Positions 26,964-36,422 of a stretch of 64,000 nucleotides of DNA are shown here, in pieces. Every line of letters begins with the position of its first letter. The stretch's first letter is position 1. The stretch covers positions 2,236,501-2,300,500 of the forward strand of contig NZ_CP076620.1 of the NCBI RefSeq assembly GCF_020911725.1, read 5' to 3'. The DNA is from Clostridium cadaveris. Its GTDB lineage: Bacteria; Bacillota; Clostridia; Clostridiales; Clostridiaceae. The notes beneath the pieces are model-generated. The model ran no database searches, was not told the origin of the DNA, and saw only the letters and a program-made list of their open reading frames with translations. Made by a program: the position numbers and the translations under genes.

Positions 26964-29297
26964 TTAGACCTCACCGAACTTAGTCGTCATCAACTTGTAA
27001 AGCTCGGTATTTCGTGGGAACTTGTTTACAAACGGTACAAGGGAGCTGCCTACTTTGAGTAATCCCTGTCCTGCACCGACATTCGTGATATAACTCATCT
27101 GAAGGTCGGAGATATTAAGGAGCTTGGCAAGCTCAAGTCTGTCCGTAGACGCTTGGTTAAGCATAATGATAAATTCGCTGTTAGCAAGCATCGTCCTTGC
27201 CGTATGGCTCTGCAAAAGGTCGTCCACATTCTGCGTAATACCCGTACAGTACGCACCGTATTTACGCACACGCTTCCAGAGGGTAAAGAGAAAGTTTGCA
27301 GAGTATTCGTGCTGAAAGAGCAGATAAATTTCGTCAATGAAAATAAAGGTATTTCTGCCTTTGGCTCTGTTCTGAGTGATACGGTTTAAGATACTGTCAA
27401 GCACCACAAGCATACCGATAGGCTGTAACTGCTTACCCAAATCCAGAATGTCATAGCAGATAAGGCGGCTGTGGGTATCCACATTCGTGTGCTTGGCAAA
27501 GGTGTTGAGAGAGCCATCTGTAAATAATTCGATAGCAAGGGCGATTTCCTGTGCTTCTGGTTCGTTCTGTTTAAGAAGTTCCTCACGGAAGTCCTGCAAG
27601 GTGGGCGGCGTTCCCATATAGTTGCCCTGCTGATAGTAGCGGTACACGCTTGCCGTACATCGGTCAATAATGGATTTCTGCTTTGCTCCCAAGTTCGTGC
27701 CGCCTATGAGCTGTTCGCAAAGGGATAAAATAAACTCCGATTTCAGAATGACAGGGTTTGCACCATCACCGTAATCGGAATTTATATCCATAGCATTGAT
27801 GTGATTTTCACTTGTCGCAGAGATATGAATAACCTCTCCCTGCATTGCTTTCACAAGCGGGGAATATTCACGCTCTGGGTCAATGATGATTATATCGGCA
27901 TTAGGGTCGGTCAGAATGATATTCGTCATTTCTTCCTTTGCGGTAAAGGATTTTCCTGCACCCGACACACCGAGAATAAAGGAATTGCCGTTAAGGAGCT
28001 GCCTGCGGTTGGCGATAATCATATTTTTGCTGATGACATTCTGACCGTAATACACACCATTTTCGTGGTAGATTTCCTGCACTCGGAACGGGATAAACAC
28101 TGCAAGGCTCTCTGTTGTGAGGGTACGCAGGGCATCTATCTTCCGTACACCAAATGGCAGGGCTGTATTTAATCCGTCCATCTGCTGATATTTCAGCACC
28201 GCAAACTGGCACAAATGCTTTCTTGCGGTAGTCAAGAGAGCTTCTGTATCATTGTCGAGCTGCTCTTTGGTATCTGCCGTATGCACCATCGTCAGCACAG
28301 CAAACATCATTCTCTGGTCACGGGTCGTCAAATCGTCCAGAAATTCCTTGCTTTCCTTTCGCTGCTGTTCCAAATCATAGGGGATAACGGCTGAAAAATT
28401 GTTGTTCTGGTTCTGCTTCCTCTGCCAATTCGTGATATTGGTTTCCACACCAAGCAGACGGTTTTCCACCTCCCGCACGGCTTCATCCGTGGGAACAGGG
28501 ATAATGTCAACGGACAGCATCATATTCCTGTTCAGCTCACAAAGCTCCGCCACCATATTATCCTTGATATATGCTGCATACTCTCTTAGGAAAATCACAC
28601 GCCCATATCTGTCACCTATTCTGAAGCAGTCGCTCTCAAATTCAAAGGTATCAGGGCAGATAAAATCCTTGAAATCGTGACCTTTCCGCATCGTCTGGGT
28701 AATATCGAAGTGGAACGCTGTTTCTTCTCCTGTACGGTAGAAGTCGTGGAAGATACGCAGCTTGTCGCCTGCGTCCAGTTCCATACACTTCGACCCCAGA
28801 CGGTTAAAGTGGGCGATAAGGTCAGCACCCACACGGGCGAAGTAGTTTCGGGCTTCCTCGATATTCTTCTTGCAGACGGATACGGTTACATACTTATCCT
28901 GCACAATGGAATTAGCCCCTGTCGCCTTATCCAGAAGCATTTTGTTGTATTCCTTACGGTACTTATCCAGACCGTCATCAGCCATCGGAATTAAGATGGT
29001 CTGTTCAAAATCAGCTTTGTTCAAGCGACGGTTGTTGATAGTGATTTTCGTGGTCGCACCGCTGTCGAGGGAATTAAGAAGCTCCGAGTATTCAAGAAAC
29101 ATCGCTTCCTTATCCTCACGGCTTGCCACGGCATAGTTTATATCCTCAAATTTAAAGGTCTTTGCGTACTTGTTCCTGCCGACAAGGAATATGCCGTCCT
29201 CCCAGATTGTCTTAATCGGAATAACATTCTGTACCGACTTCGGCACAACAAACTTTTCCCTGTCCTGCTTGAACAGATTTTTAAGAGTTCTCAGCAT
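26964..29297 (-). CDS. virB4: VirB4/TraE-type conjugation ATPase
   Basis: A 777-residue ATPase that powers assembly of the type IV secretion channel. An N-terminal VirB4 domain is followed by Walker A GVSGAGKS (443-450), Walker B in FIFIDEIYLLF (about 645) and a C-terminal ATPase lobe (TGITQNVDDLL). It overlaps PrgI by 17 bases. Length and motifs are complete. Confidence 0.95.
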   Translation of the reverse strand: MLRTLKNLFKQDREKFVVPKSVQNVIPIKTIWEDGIFLVGRNKYAKTFKFEDINYAVASREDKEAMFLEYSELLNSLDSGATTKITINNRRLNKADFEQTILIPMADDGLDKYRKEYNKMLLDKATGANSIVQDKYVTVSVCKKNIEEARNYFARVGADLIAHFNRLGSKCMELDAGDKLRIFHDFYRTGEETAFHFDITQTMRKGHDFKDFICPDTFEFESDCFRIGDRYGRVIFLREYAAYIKDNMVAELCELNRNMMLSVDIIPVPTDEAVREVENRLLGVETNITNWQRKQNQNNNFSAVIPYDLEQQRKESKEFLDDLTTRDQRMMFAVLTMVHTADTKEQLDNDTEALLTTARKHLCQFAVLKYQQMDGLNTALPFGVRKIDALRTLTTESLAVFIPFRVQEIYHENGVYYGQNVISKNMIIANRRQLLNGNSFILGVSGAGKSFTAKEEMTNIILTDPNADIIIIDPEREYSPLVKAMQGEVIHISATSENHINAMDINSDYGDGANPVILKSEFILSLCEQLIGGTNLGAKQKSIIDRCTASVYRYYQQGNYMGTPPTLQDFREELLKQNEPEAQEIALAIELFTDGSLNTFAKHTNVDTHSRLICYDILDLGKQLQPIGMLVVLDSILNRITQNRAKGRNTFIFIDEIYLLFQHEYSANFLFTLWKRVRKYGAYCTGITQNVDDLLQSHTARTMLANSEFIIMLNQASTDRLELAKLLNISDLQMSYITNVGAGQGLLKVGSSLVPFVNKFPRNTELYKLMTTKFGEV

Positions 29298-29733
29298 TGT
29301 TTACCTCCTTGCTGCGTTTCGCATTTTTCTTTTTCGTTTTCTTTGGTTTCGGTGTCCTGCCTTTCTGCTTTTTCCGTACTGTCGGCACCCCTTTTTCGTG
29401 GGCTTCAATGGTCGGCTTCATCGTTTCATAATAGAGATTATCTGGCAGGAACATCAGCTTTTTCGGCATCAGAAATTCTGATTTAATCCACGCCCAGACA
29501 AACTGCTCTGCGGTCATACCGTTGTATTTGATAAATCCCATAGCCGCAAAGGGGAACGCACCTAAGATACAAACCCAACTGAGGGTTTCCGTACCAAACC
29601 GTGGACGGAGAAGGAAATACAAACCCACCGCCACGCCGCAGGCAAGGACAGAAAAAATGAACTGTCTGAGGGACAGTCCAAAAAACATACTCTCCGTATA
29701 ATTACGGATTTCCTTATTTATCTTGACTTCCAA
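29281..29733 (-). CDS. prgI: PrgI-family conjugation membrane protein
   Basis: A 150-residue protein beginning MEVKINKEIRNYTESMFFGL, the PrgI signature, with two membrane helices (about 25-45 and 50-68) and a strongly basic C-terminal tail (about 115-145) rich in Lys. PrgI is a VirB3-like partner of VirB4 in Gram-positive systems; its stop overlaps the VirB4 start. Confidence 0.88.
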   Translation of the reverse strand: MEVKINKEIRNYTESMFFGLSLRQFIFSVLACGVAVGLYFLLRPRFGTETLSWVCILGAFPFAAMGFIKYNGMTAEQFVWAWIKSEFLMPKKLMFLPDNLYYETMKPTIEAHEKGVPTVRKKQKGRTPKPKKTKKKNAKRSKEVNNAENS

Positions 29734-29747
29734 TCATAGCACCTCCC

Positions 29748-30584
29748 TTACAAGCCCATCATTTCTCTTACAACACGGTCTGCCATTTTGACCGCACCGA
29801 CAAGGACGAGCATATTGAACACAAGCTCCCCGATATAGCTCCACACCATAGATACCGCAGCCGCATCGGGATTGACTACGGGCGGAGAAGAAGCAAACAG
29901 GGAAAAGATAATGCCGGCAAGCACGATAACCGCACCTTCAAGGCATACAGCGGCATAGCTCTTAATGAAGCTCTTGCCGACGCTCTGGCTCGGCTCTCCC
30001 GCAAAAGCGGAAAGGGGTACGGGTGCTATGGCAGTATAGATATACAGCTTGAAAAACCTGCCGTATACCGACATAATCATTATGAATGACAGCACCGTAA
30101 TAAACAGTCCGCCTATCAGCGTGACCGCCCATAGCGGGATACTCTCAAAAAATCCGCAATCTTCAACGGCTGTCACGATTTCCTGCGGCAACACTGTCTG
30201 CTGTGCCGAGCCAAAGCCTGCGGCATTCATAATCGTGGAAATCATACCCTGCACAATCTTAAACAGAGCCATCATCAGTTCTAATCCGTAGGTCACTGCA
30301 CCTTTGGCAATGGCAAAGCGGATAAACAATTTTAATGCCTGCTCTGGTCGCTTGACTTCTGCAAAATTTCCACAGGTTCTCATTACACCCACAACAAAGA
30401 ACAGCACGAGCAGGGCAAGTCCGATAGCCTGCATCGCACCGTGAATATCCACGATGACATTCCATATCGTGCCGCCCTTAAAGTTCTCTGGGGATTGGGT
30501 AATGAGCTGCCATATCTCGGCTAATTTCTCATTCCAAGTGTTTAGGGCGTTCTCTAAATTCTGTACCACCCAGTTATCAGACAT
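29748..30584 (-). CDS. VirB6/TrbL-like channel protein
   Basis: A 278-residue protein with an N-terminal domain (WVVQNLENALNTWNEKLAEI) and five to six membrane helices from about 45 to 270, matching TrbL-type conjugation proteins (CD1112-like in clostridial elements). It should form the inner part of the mating pore with PrgI and VirB4, which follow directly. Confidence 0.82.
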   Translation of the reverse strand: MSDNWVVQNLENALNTWNEKLAEIWQLITQSPENFKGGTIWNVIVDIHGAMQAIGLALLVLFFVVGVMRTCGNFAEVKRPEQALKLFIRFAIAKGAVTYGLELMMALFKIVQGMISTIMNAAGFGSAQQTVLPQEIVTAVEDCGFFESIPLWAVTLIGGLFITVLSFIMIMSVYGRFFKLYIYTAIAPVPLSAFAGEPSQSVGKSFIKSYAAVCLEGAVIVLAGIIFSLFASSPPVVNPDAAAVSMVWSYIGELVFNMLVLVGAVKMADRVVREMMGL

Positions 30585-30608
30585 TTGACCACCTCCTTGA
30601 TGATATTA

Positions 30609-30654
30609 GATAACGGGAGCGAGTTCCGCACTCGGCGGATCTGCTCCCGTTATC
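30609..30654. other. Strong intergenic hairpin between the Maff2 and VirB6-like genes
   Basis: A perfect 12-base stem GATAACGGGAGC/GCTCCCGTTATC encloses a 22-base loop. On the plus strand it is followed by TTTTT; on the minus (transcribed) strand the T-run is poor. It may stabilise the upstream pilin-like mRNA or cause partial termination, giving more pilin than channel protein. Confidence 0.6.
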
Positions 30655-30675
30655 TTTTTGTGTCAGTCTGTTATC

Positions 30676-31032
30676 TTAGCCTGTGATAAGAGTCAAGATT
30701 TCCTTTGCGAAGGTAATGACAACGCCGCCTGCAAGGGTCAAAAATCCGTTAGCTCTCTGGGACGGGTCGTGGGATTTGAGGGAAAGACCAATCTGCACGA
30801 TACCAAAGCCGAGCATAATCATACCGACAGCCCTCACCAGACCGAAAATGAAATCGGACAGATTGTTGACTACCTGAATAGGGTCATTGGCAGCAAAGGC
30901 GGTTACGGAAGTACCAAGCACAAAGGTCATTGCCATAACAGCCATACAGTAATAGCGGAAGCCTTTCTTAACCTTTCCAGCCATCGGCAGCTTCGTGGTT
31001 TTCTTGTTCTCATTCTTCTTAAAAAGTTTCAT
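30676..31032 (-). CDS. Maff2-family small membrane protein (pilin-like)
   Basis: A 118-residue protein with a signal peptide (about 25-47, ending TAFA|AND) and two hydrophobic helices (about 58-80 and 98-116). It belongs to the Maff2/CD1113 group found in ICE conjugation operons, which is in the position of VirB2-type pilins. Its short length and abundance-friendly position before a hairpin agree with a structural subunit; that role is inferred. Confidence 0.8.
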   Translation of the reverse strand: MKLFKKNENKKTTKLPMAGKVKKGFRYYCMAVMAMTFVLGTSVTAFAANDPIQVVNNLSDFIFGLVRAVGMIMLGFGIVQIGLSLKSHDPSQRANGFLTLAGGVVITFAKEILTLITG

Positions 31033-31046
31033 AGGGTAAATCCTCC

Positions 31047-31487
31047 TTATAAATTGAATATTTCTTCCAAGTCCTCATCGGACAGAAGCTCATAGGAAGT
31101 GCTGACAGCTTTCACGCTCACGGCGTTATCTGGAATATCACTGTCAAACACAAGAGTTGCGACAGCCTGCGTAGGCTCTCCGTGGATATACGGCGGTTGC
31201 CCTCCGTCAGCCGTCAGCTTCACATTCGGGTGCTTCAAGATGTCATACTTGAAGTCCATAACGGGGCGTTCCCCACGCACAAAAAGAAGTGCGTAACGGT
31301 TATCAAGCATACGCACTTCGTCTGGGGTCATCAGCTCACGTCCCGATATTTGATAGTTGGTAGAGTAACTGCCACTCCGCCCCTCACTCTTGCCGTAGGT
31401 GTTGGTATCAATGGTTTCCTTGCCCAAAAGCTCTGACACATATTTGTGGGTGCTTTGCTCGTTGCCGCCCAGATACAGAAACTCATC
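31047..31487 (-). CDS. virD4: VirD4/TraG coupling protein, second exon
   Basis: The frame reads DEFLYLGGNEQ at 31487 and continues through SELLGKETIDTNTYG to the stop at 31047 (146 residues). It holds the C-terminal part of the coupling ATPase, including the conserved RYALLFVRGERPV. Removing the intron 31488-34003 joins it in frame after Gly-Asn-Cys of the first exon, for a total of 596 residues, normal for the family. On its own this part has no proper start site. Confidence 0.9.
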   Translation of the reverse strand, partial: DEFLYLGGNEQSTHKYVSELLGKETIDTNTYGKSEGRSGSYSTNYQISGRELMTPDEVRMLDNRYALLFVRGERPVMDFKYDILKHPNVKLTADGGQPPYIHGEPTQAVATLVFDSDIPDNAVSVKAVSTSYELLSDEDLEEIFNL

Positions 31488-34003
31488 ATGAGGTAAGGTT
31501 CAGCTCATCCTTTGCAGGACTTGCGTCCCCTCCCTCCCAAACCGCACGTACACCTCTCGATGTATACGGCTTTCCGCTTATTATATTTACGGTATTAAGA
31601 ATGAATCAGTTTATGACATTCAGGGCATACCACAAGAGTTTTCCGTCTCCTTTTGCGCATAAGGAGTACCCACTCCGCATTGCCCTTTAAGTCTTTTAGT
31701 TTCTTTACTTGATGGATTTCCAGATTTCTGCAATCCTTTCCACAAAGTTCACAGGTATGGCGTTCCACTCTCTGTTTCAGAGTGTTGGTTTTAGCGTATT
31801 TTGAGAACTGCGGAAGCTCGCTCACATTGTCAAACTTCGTAGCTGATTCTTTTCGCTTAAACCCGTCTCTGTAAAAGGTCGTGATTTTCCTTCCTGCTCT
31901 GGTATCGTATGCGATTGTAAACAGACCTCCAACACAATATCTGCGCTTGATTTCGTGAACATTTGTTTTATACTTACAGGCAAATGTCTTGTACATACTG
32001 TACTTCATAAGATTGGCAAATCTTCCTATCTTGAAGGAATCATTTGCTATGGCATAATAGTTGTAAAGTCCACGAACTTCCGCATTATATCTTGCCAGAA
32101 TCTCTATATCGCTTTGATTTACCAGTTTTCCTCTGTGTAGGGCTACAAATCTTTCTTTTCCGTTTTCGTTAATCTTGATTTTGATTGCATGATATTCCAG
32201 TAACTTTCCCACCCATTTTTCTCTGGGTACAAGTAATTTCACCACTCCTGCATTGCTTCTGATTTTGTATCCTCCTGCGGATTTCTTTAAATCCTGACTT
32301 CTGGATACCGTAATGTCATAGCCTAAAAATCTGGCTCTGTCTCCTGTATGCGTAACTTTGGTTTTGGTTTCGGACATTTCCAAATCCAGTTCTTCCCTGA
32401 GAAATCTGCCGACGTCAGCTTTCATCTGTTCTGCGTCCGCTTTGCTCCCAATTACTCCAATGATGAAATCATCAGCGTATCGGGTGTACTGAATCCGTTT
32501 ATACGTCTCATCCAAAGGTTCGGTCGGAGTTAGCTGTCGTGTTTGCTTTTCAAGCATTTTCAAATGTTTATTGCGTTCCCAGCGTTCTTCTGGAGATAAA
32601 TCCGCCCACTTCTTTTTGCCCATACATCTATAATAGGATGCCTTTTTGACAACTTTCTTGTAGTCGGAGTTCATTTGTTTCTTCTTTCCTCGGTTATATT
32701 TCTGTGCATATTCCTCCATAAATTTATCTAATTCGTGAAGGTACACATTTGCAAGCACTGGACTGACACCTGAACCCTGCGGTACTCCGCTGTATGTCCG
32801 ATTGTACGTCCATTGCTCCATATAGCCTGCTTTTAGAAATTTCCAGATGAGTTGTAGAAACATTTCATCATCAATACGTTTTCTCAGCAATCTGATGATT
32901 GTGTGGTGATTAAAACTGTCGAAGCAGGCGTGTATATCGCCCTCAACAAACCAGTTCGTTCCCGTAAAGGTTTTCTGTATCTGGTATAATGCTGTCTGAC
33001 AGCTTTTGTTTGGTCTGAACCCATGAGATGTTTTCTTAAACACAGGCTCATAAATGCTTTCTAAAATCATCTTCACTACTTCCTGCACCAGTTTGTCATT
33101 GCCCGACTGGATTCCCAACGGACGCTTTTTATTACTGTTTTTCTTAGCAATATATTCTCTGCGTGCAGGTTTTGGCAGGTAACTTTTATCTCGCATGGAT
33201 TCAATAATCCTTTGGATTCTTTCGTCACTCATGCCATCAATAGTAGTTCCATCTGCACCGGCAGTCATACTGCCTGTGTTTGCATATATGTTTTTATATG
33301 CAAGCCAATAGAACTCTGGATTGTACAGATTCCGATATAATCTTTGAAACCTGTAAGATTCATTCTTTGACTTTTCCGTCAAACTACTTAATACTTGGAT
33401 TGGATTTCTCAATGCCTCTCGCACCGTCCTTTCATATCGTATTAGTAAATAAGCTGCTCCCCTTCGCCATGTGAACGTCATTAACGTCTCAGACTACTAT
33501 GGGAGCTGTGTGACCATGCCCGTTACCAGGTTTAGGTCATCCCCAGTTAGTATTTATGGAATTAGCGTTTCGTGTTGTCGGCACCGACTTTCGCCATTTA
33601 CCCGCTGTCTTGCGGTTGTCCTTCCATGAGTATCGCTTGCTTTCATAACTGCGAAATGAAACCAACATGGAATAGCATACGTTTCAATCCTTTTCGTATG
33701 CGGAGTGCGGATTCCCCCACTCTGGCTATCGTTCAGGCAGTTTAGCTTTGTACCTCATACACGAATTTTTATTCTTGAATTTTCAGATACACAGGATTAG
33801 TATCTTATCATTCAGGCTTTTATCCATTGACAAAAGCGACAACATGCTACACTCCCCTTCGGGTTTCCCCTCTCGGATAAGTTGTAGAATAATAGGCTGT
33901 GATTTTTCATCACTTGATACTTTTACCTACTGCTTGCTAAAGGCAGTATTCCATAAATACCACGCCGCCGAATTTATAATGCGCTGGCGACTTCTGGGCG
34001 CAC
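31488..34003 (-). mobile_element. Group II intron (bacterial, endonuclease-bearing) inside virD4
   Basis: The minus strand begins GTGCGCCCAGAAG at 34003, a typical group II 5' end. The tail shows domain V (about 31545-31590, with GTGTACGTGCGGTTTGG) and the 3' end CCTCAT at 31488. Length 2,516 bp. Removal rejoins coding exons in frame with no loss of codons. The 520 bases 33482-34003 between the 5' end and the ORF are intron RNA without genes. Confidence 0.88.
31595..33481 (-). CDS. ltrA: Group II intron-encoded protein with HNH endonuclease
   Basis: A 628-residue reverse transcriptase/maturase: RT motifs (KRPLGIQSGNDKLVQE, HGFRPNKSC, GDIHACFDSF, GVPQGSGVSPVLAN, active site RYADDF), maturase domain (about 470-560) and a C-terminal HNH-type zinc endonuclease (CELCGKDCRNLEIHQVKKL ... 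CPECHKLIHS). All catalytic parts are intact, so it should support splicing and retrohoming. An extra segment of about 70 residues lies between RT blocks (about 270-340). Confidence 0.95.
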   Translation of the reverse strand: MTFTWRRGAAYLLIRYERTVREALRNPIQVLSSLTEKSKNESYRFQRLYRNLYNPEFYWLAYKNIYANTGSMTAGADGTTIDGMSDERIQRIIESMRDKSYLPKPARREYIAKKNSNKKRPLGIQSGNDKLVQEVVKMILESIYEPVFKKTSHGFRPNKSCQTALYQIQKTFTGTNWFVEGDIHACFDSFNHHTIIRLLRKRIDDEMFLQLIWKFLKAGYMEQWTYNRTYSGVPQGSGVSPVLANVYLHELDKFMEEYAQKYNRGKKKQMNSDYKKVVKKASYYRCMGKKKWADLSPEERWERNKHLKMLEKQTRQLTPTEPLDETYKRIQYTRYADDFIIGVIGSKADAEQMKADVGRFLREELDLEMSETKTKVTHTGDRARFLGYDITVSRSQDLKKSAGGYKIRSNAGVVKLLVPREKWVGKLLEYHAIKIKINENGKERFVALHRGKLVNQSDIEILARYNAEVRGLYNYYAIANDSFKIGRFANLMKYSMYKTFACKYKTNVHEIKRRYCVGGLFTIAYDTRAGRKITTFYRDGFKRKESATKFDNVSELPQFSKYAKTNTLKQRVERHTCELCGKDCRNLEIHQVKKLKDLKGNAEWVLLMRKRRRKTLVVCPECHKLIHS

Positions 34004-35353
34004 GCAGTTGCCGACAATGCTTTCCCATTGCTTTTCAAAAAGAGCTTTGAGCTGTGCCAGATTTTGCAGGATAATGGATACCGATACCCCTCTGGAACGC
34101 ATAACGGACAGGATTTTATCAAAGTCATCAGGCAATGAAACATTCGCAAATTCGTCCATTATGAAATGGCAATGCACAGGCAGGCTTCCGCCGTACTTGT
34201 GGTCTGCCAGATAAAAAAGCTGCTGAAAGAGCTGGGTATAAAGGATACTGACAAGGAAATTAAAGCTTGTGTCGTTGTCTGGTATCAGAGCGAACAGAGC
34301 GACCTTCTTTTCTCCCAGACTTGGCAGGTCAAGCTCATCGGTGGCGGTAAGCCCTGCAAGGCTCTCCAGATTGAATTTTTCAAGCCTTGCGGCAAGGGTT
34401 ATCTGGATACTCTTTAAGGTCTTTGCACTACCACTGTGATAATCCCTGTAATACTTTAGGGCGATATGCTCTGGGTTTACCATTTCCAAACGGTCAAACA
34501 GCTCATCCAGAGGGCTTACATAGCTGTCATCGTCCTCTCGGGCTTCGCCTGCACGGAGCAGCTCCATAACCATCGGGAAATTCTGCTCGTCTGGCGGTGC
34601 TTCATATTTCAGATAAAATACCAGAGCCAGAAGCAGCATACTTGCCGCCGTATCCCAGAACGGGTCTTGCGACTGTGAGCCTTTCGGCGTGGTCGCCTTA
34701 AACAAGTTTGTTACCAACCTCTGAACATCGTTATCGTTCCGCAGATAGACAAAGGGATTGTAACAATGGCTGCGGTGCATATTGATAAGGTCAAGCACAC
34801 GCACCTCATAGCCTTTATTTTCCAACAGACCGCCAATATCACGGACGATTTCGCCCTTTGGGTCGAGTATTACAAGAGATGTGTTGCACTGCATAGCATT
34901 TGGCTTGCAGAAAAATCTTGTTTTACCCGCACCAGAGCCACCGCATACTAAAATGTTCAGATTCCTGCGGTGCTTTTTCCCGTCCAACCCGATACGGACA
35001 TTCTGGGTCAAGAGCTTATTGGCTGACGGGTCTTTATCTCGGTACTTCTTATTCAAAGCACCTGCGTTGCCCCATTTCGCAGAGCCGTGTTCCTCACGCC
35101 TGCGGTAATTCCTGCGTGTAGAGAAATAAACGCCGATGCCCATAGCGTAGGCAAGTAAAAAAATAAGGACAGTCTTTGCACTGTCCTCACATACCATTAT
35201 TTCAAACGGATTGCCCATCGCCACAGGCAGACCTCGGATAATCTCTACAAGACCACCGCTGACATAGGGTGCTGTCAGCAGGGCAAGCCATACGACAGGA
35301 AGTATGCCGCAGACAGAAAGGATTAGGCTCATTTTCTGGTCATCGTTCCTCAT
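34004..35353 (-). CDS. virD4: VirD4/TraG coupling protein, first exon
   Basis: 450 residues: two membrane helices (about 9-30 and 60-82), Walker A GGSGAGKT (138-145), Walker B IMDEFANV (about 400). It recruits the relaxosome to the channel. The coding sequence runs into the group II intron after ...WESIVGNC; reading on would add nine foreign residues and stop. Splicing to 31487 restores the protein. The start overlaps the small upstream gene by 14 bases. Confidence 0.92.
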
Positions 35354-35537
35354 TGCACCTGCAATGCACGACCTTAACCTTTTTTGTCGGAGCGTGTGCC
35401 ACCTTGCTTATCAGCTCGTCAACAGGCTCGGTGGGGCGTTCCTCCTGTAACTGCCTTGTACGCAGGGTGTTTAAGGCGTTGATGACGATATTCTTATCGT
35501 ACTTATCAAGTGCGATATGGTATCGTTCCTCTCTCAT
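35340..35537 (-). CDS. Small conserved ICE protein (paralogue of 59649)
   Basis: 65 residues from the ATG at 35537 (GGAGGTGCAGACT before it). The C-terminal core DELISKVAHAPTKKVKV is closely matched by DELIFKVINAPTKRMKI of the gene at 59649. It lies just before virD4 and after the ArdC-like gene. Function unknown. Confidence 0.75.
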   Translation of the reverse strand: MREERYHIALDKYDKNIVINALNTLRTRQLQEERPTEPVDELISKVAHAPTKKVKVVHCRCNEER

Positions 35538-35552
35538 AGTCTGCACCTCCAA

Positions 35553-36416
35553 TTAGCGTTCCTGCTCTTTGTTCTTTGCAGGCTTGTTCTTCTCCATACT
35601 CTTATACATATCGCTCTGGATTTCGCCCAGAACATCACGCATCGTGCCAAGCTCTCCTTTGAACGCCTGCGTATCCATTTCCGCATACTCCCTGGGAAGT
35701 CTGGAAAAGTCAAAACCTCTGGTATCCACACCGTAACGGGAGCTTACCATATAGGCAACACAGAAGGATTTGAAATCGGAAGCATCACGGCTCTCGTTGT
35801 ACTTAAAGTCATAGACCGCCGCCGACACTTCTTTTGCCATACTCACGAACAGCACTTCCTCGGAAAGCCCTTTCTTGACAAAAATAGTCTGCTGAGAGCT
35901 GTCATAATAGGCAGGCAGTTCAAGCTCATCGACAGGAACACAGGGTACAGGGCTTGCATCAATCAGAGCTGACACAAGCTCACGCATGGATTTCGGCTCC
36001 TGTTCCTGCCGCCTGTCCTTTGCCGAGGTTTCAGAAATGTCATAAACCACTTTGGCATTGTAGGAGACGCCCTTTGTCCCGTTCTCACGGGTGTATTCCT
36101 TGCTCGGCTCAAGGATAATGATTTTCTGTGCGTCCTTGTTCACATAGACACGGTTCGCTTTCCATTTGCTGTACTCTTTAAGCTGCGTTGCTTCGGGCAT
36201 CTGTGCTGACACCAGAATAGCGTTAGCCACGGAGTAGCGGTCAAAGCGACCCTGCACATCAAGATACTGGCGGAAGCTGTCGCCGCTTGCCATCATTTCA
36301 GAGCAGGTATTGTCAATCAGCTCATAGGCTTCTTTCCGCTGTGCCTGCTTTGCGGCAACCCATTCCTCTTTATCAAAAGGTCTGTTGCCGCCGCTGAATA
36401 CATCGTAAATACTCAT
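35553..36416 (-). CDS. ArdC-like/ImmA-like conjugation-associated protein
   Basis: A 287-residue protein. The N-terminal half (DSFRQYLDVQGRFDRYSVANAILV) resembles the ArdC-type single-stranded-DNA-binding domain of antirestriction proteins; the second half (about 145-250) looks like a degenerate metalloprotease fold (SMAKEVSAAVYDF) lacking a clear HExxH. Its place between pcfB and virD4 is fixed in this ICE family. A role in protecting incoming DNA is inferred. Confidence 0.65.
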   Translation of the reverse strand: MSIYDVFSGGNRPFDKEEWVAAKQAQRKEAYELIDNTCSEMMASGDSFRQYLDVQGRFDRYSVANAILVSAQMPEATQLKEYSKWKANRVYVNKDAQKIIILEPSKEYTRENGTKGVSYNAKVVYDISETSAKDRRQEQEPKSMRELVSALIDASPVPCVPVDELELPAYYDSSQQTIFVKKGLSEEVLFVSMAKEVSAAVYDFKYNESRDASDFKSFCVAYMVSSRYGVDTRGFDFSRLPREYAEMDTQAFKGELGTMRDVLGEIQSDMYKSMEKNKPAKNKEQER

Positions 36417-36422
36417 AGCTGT

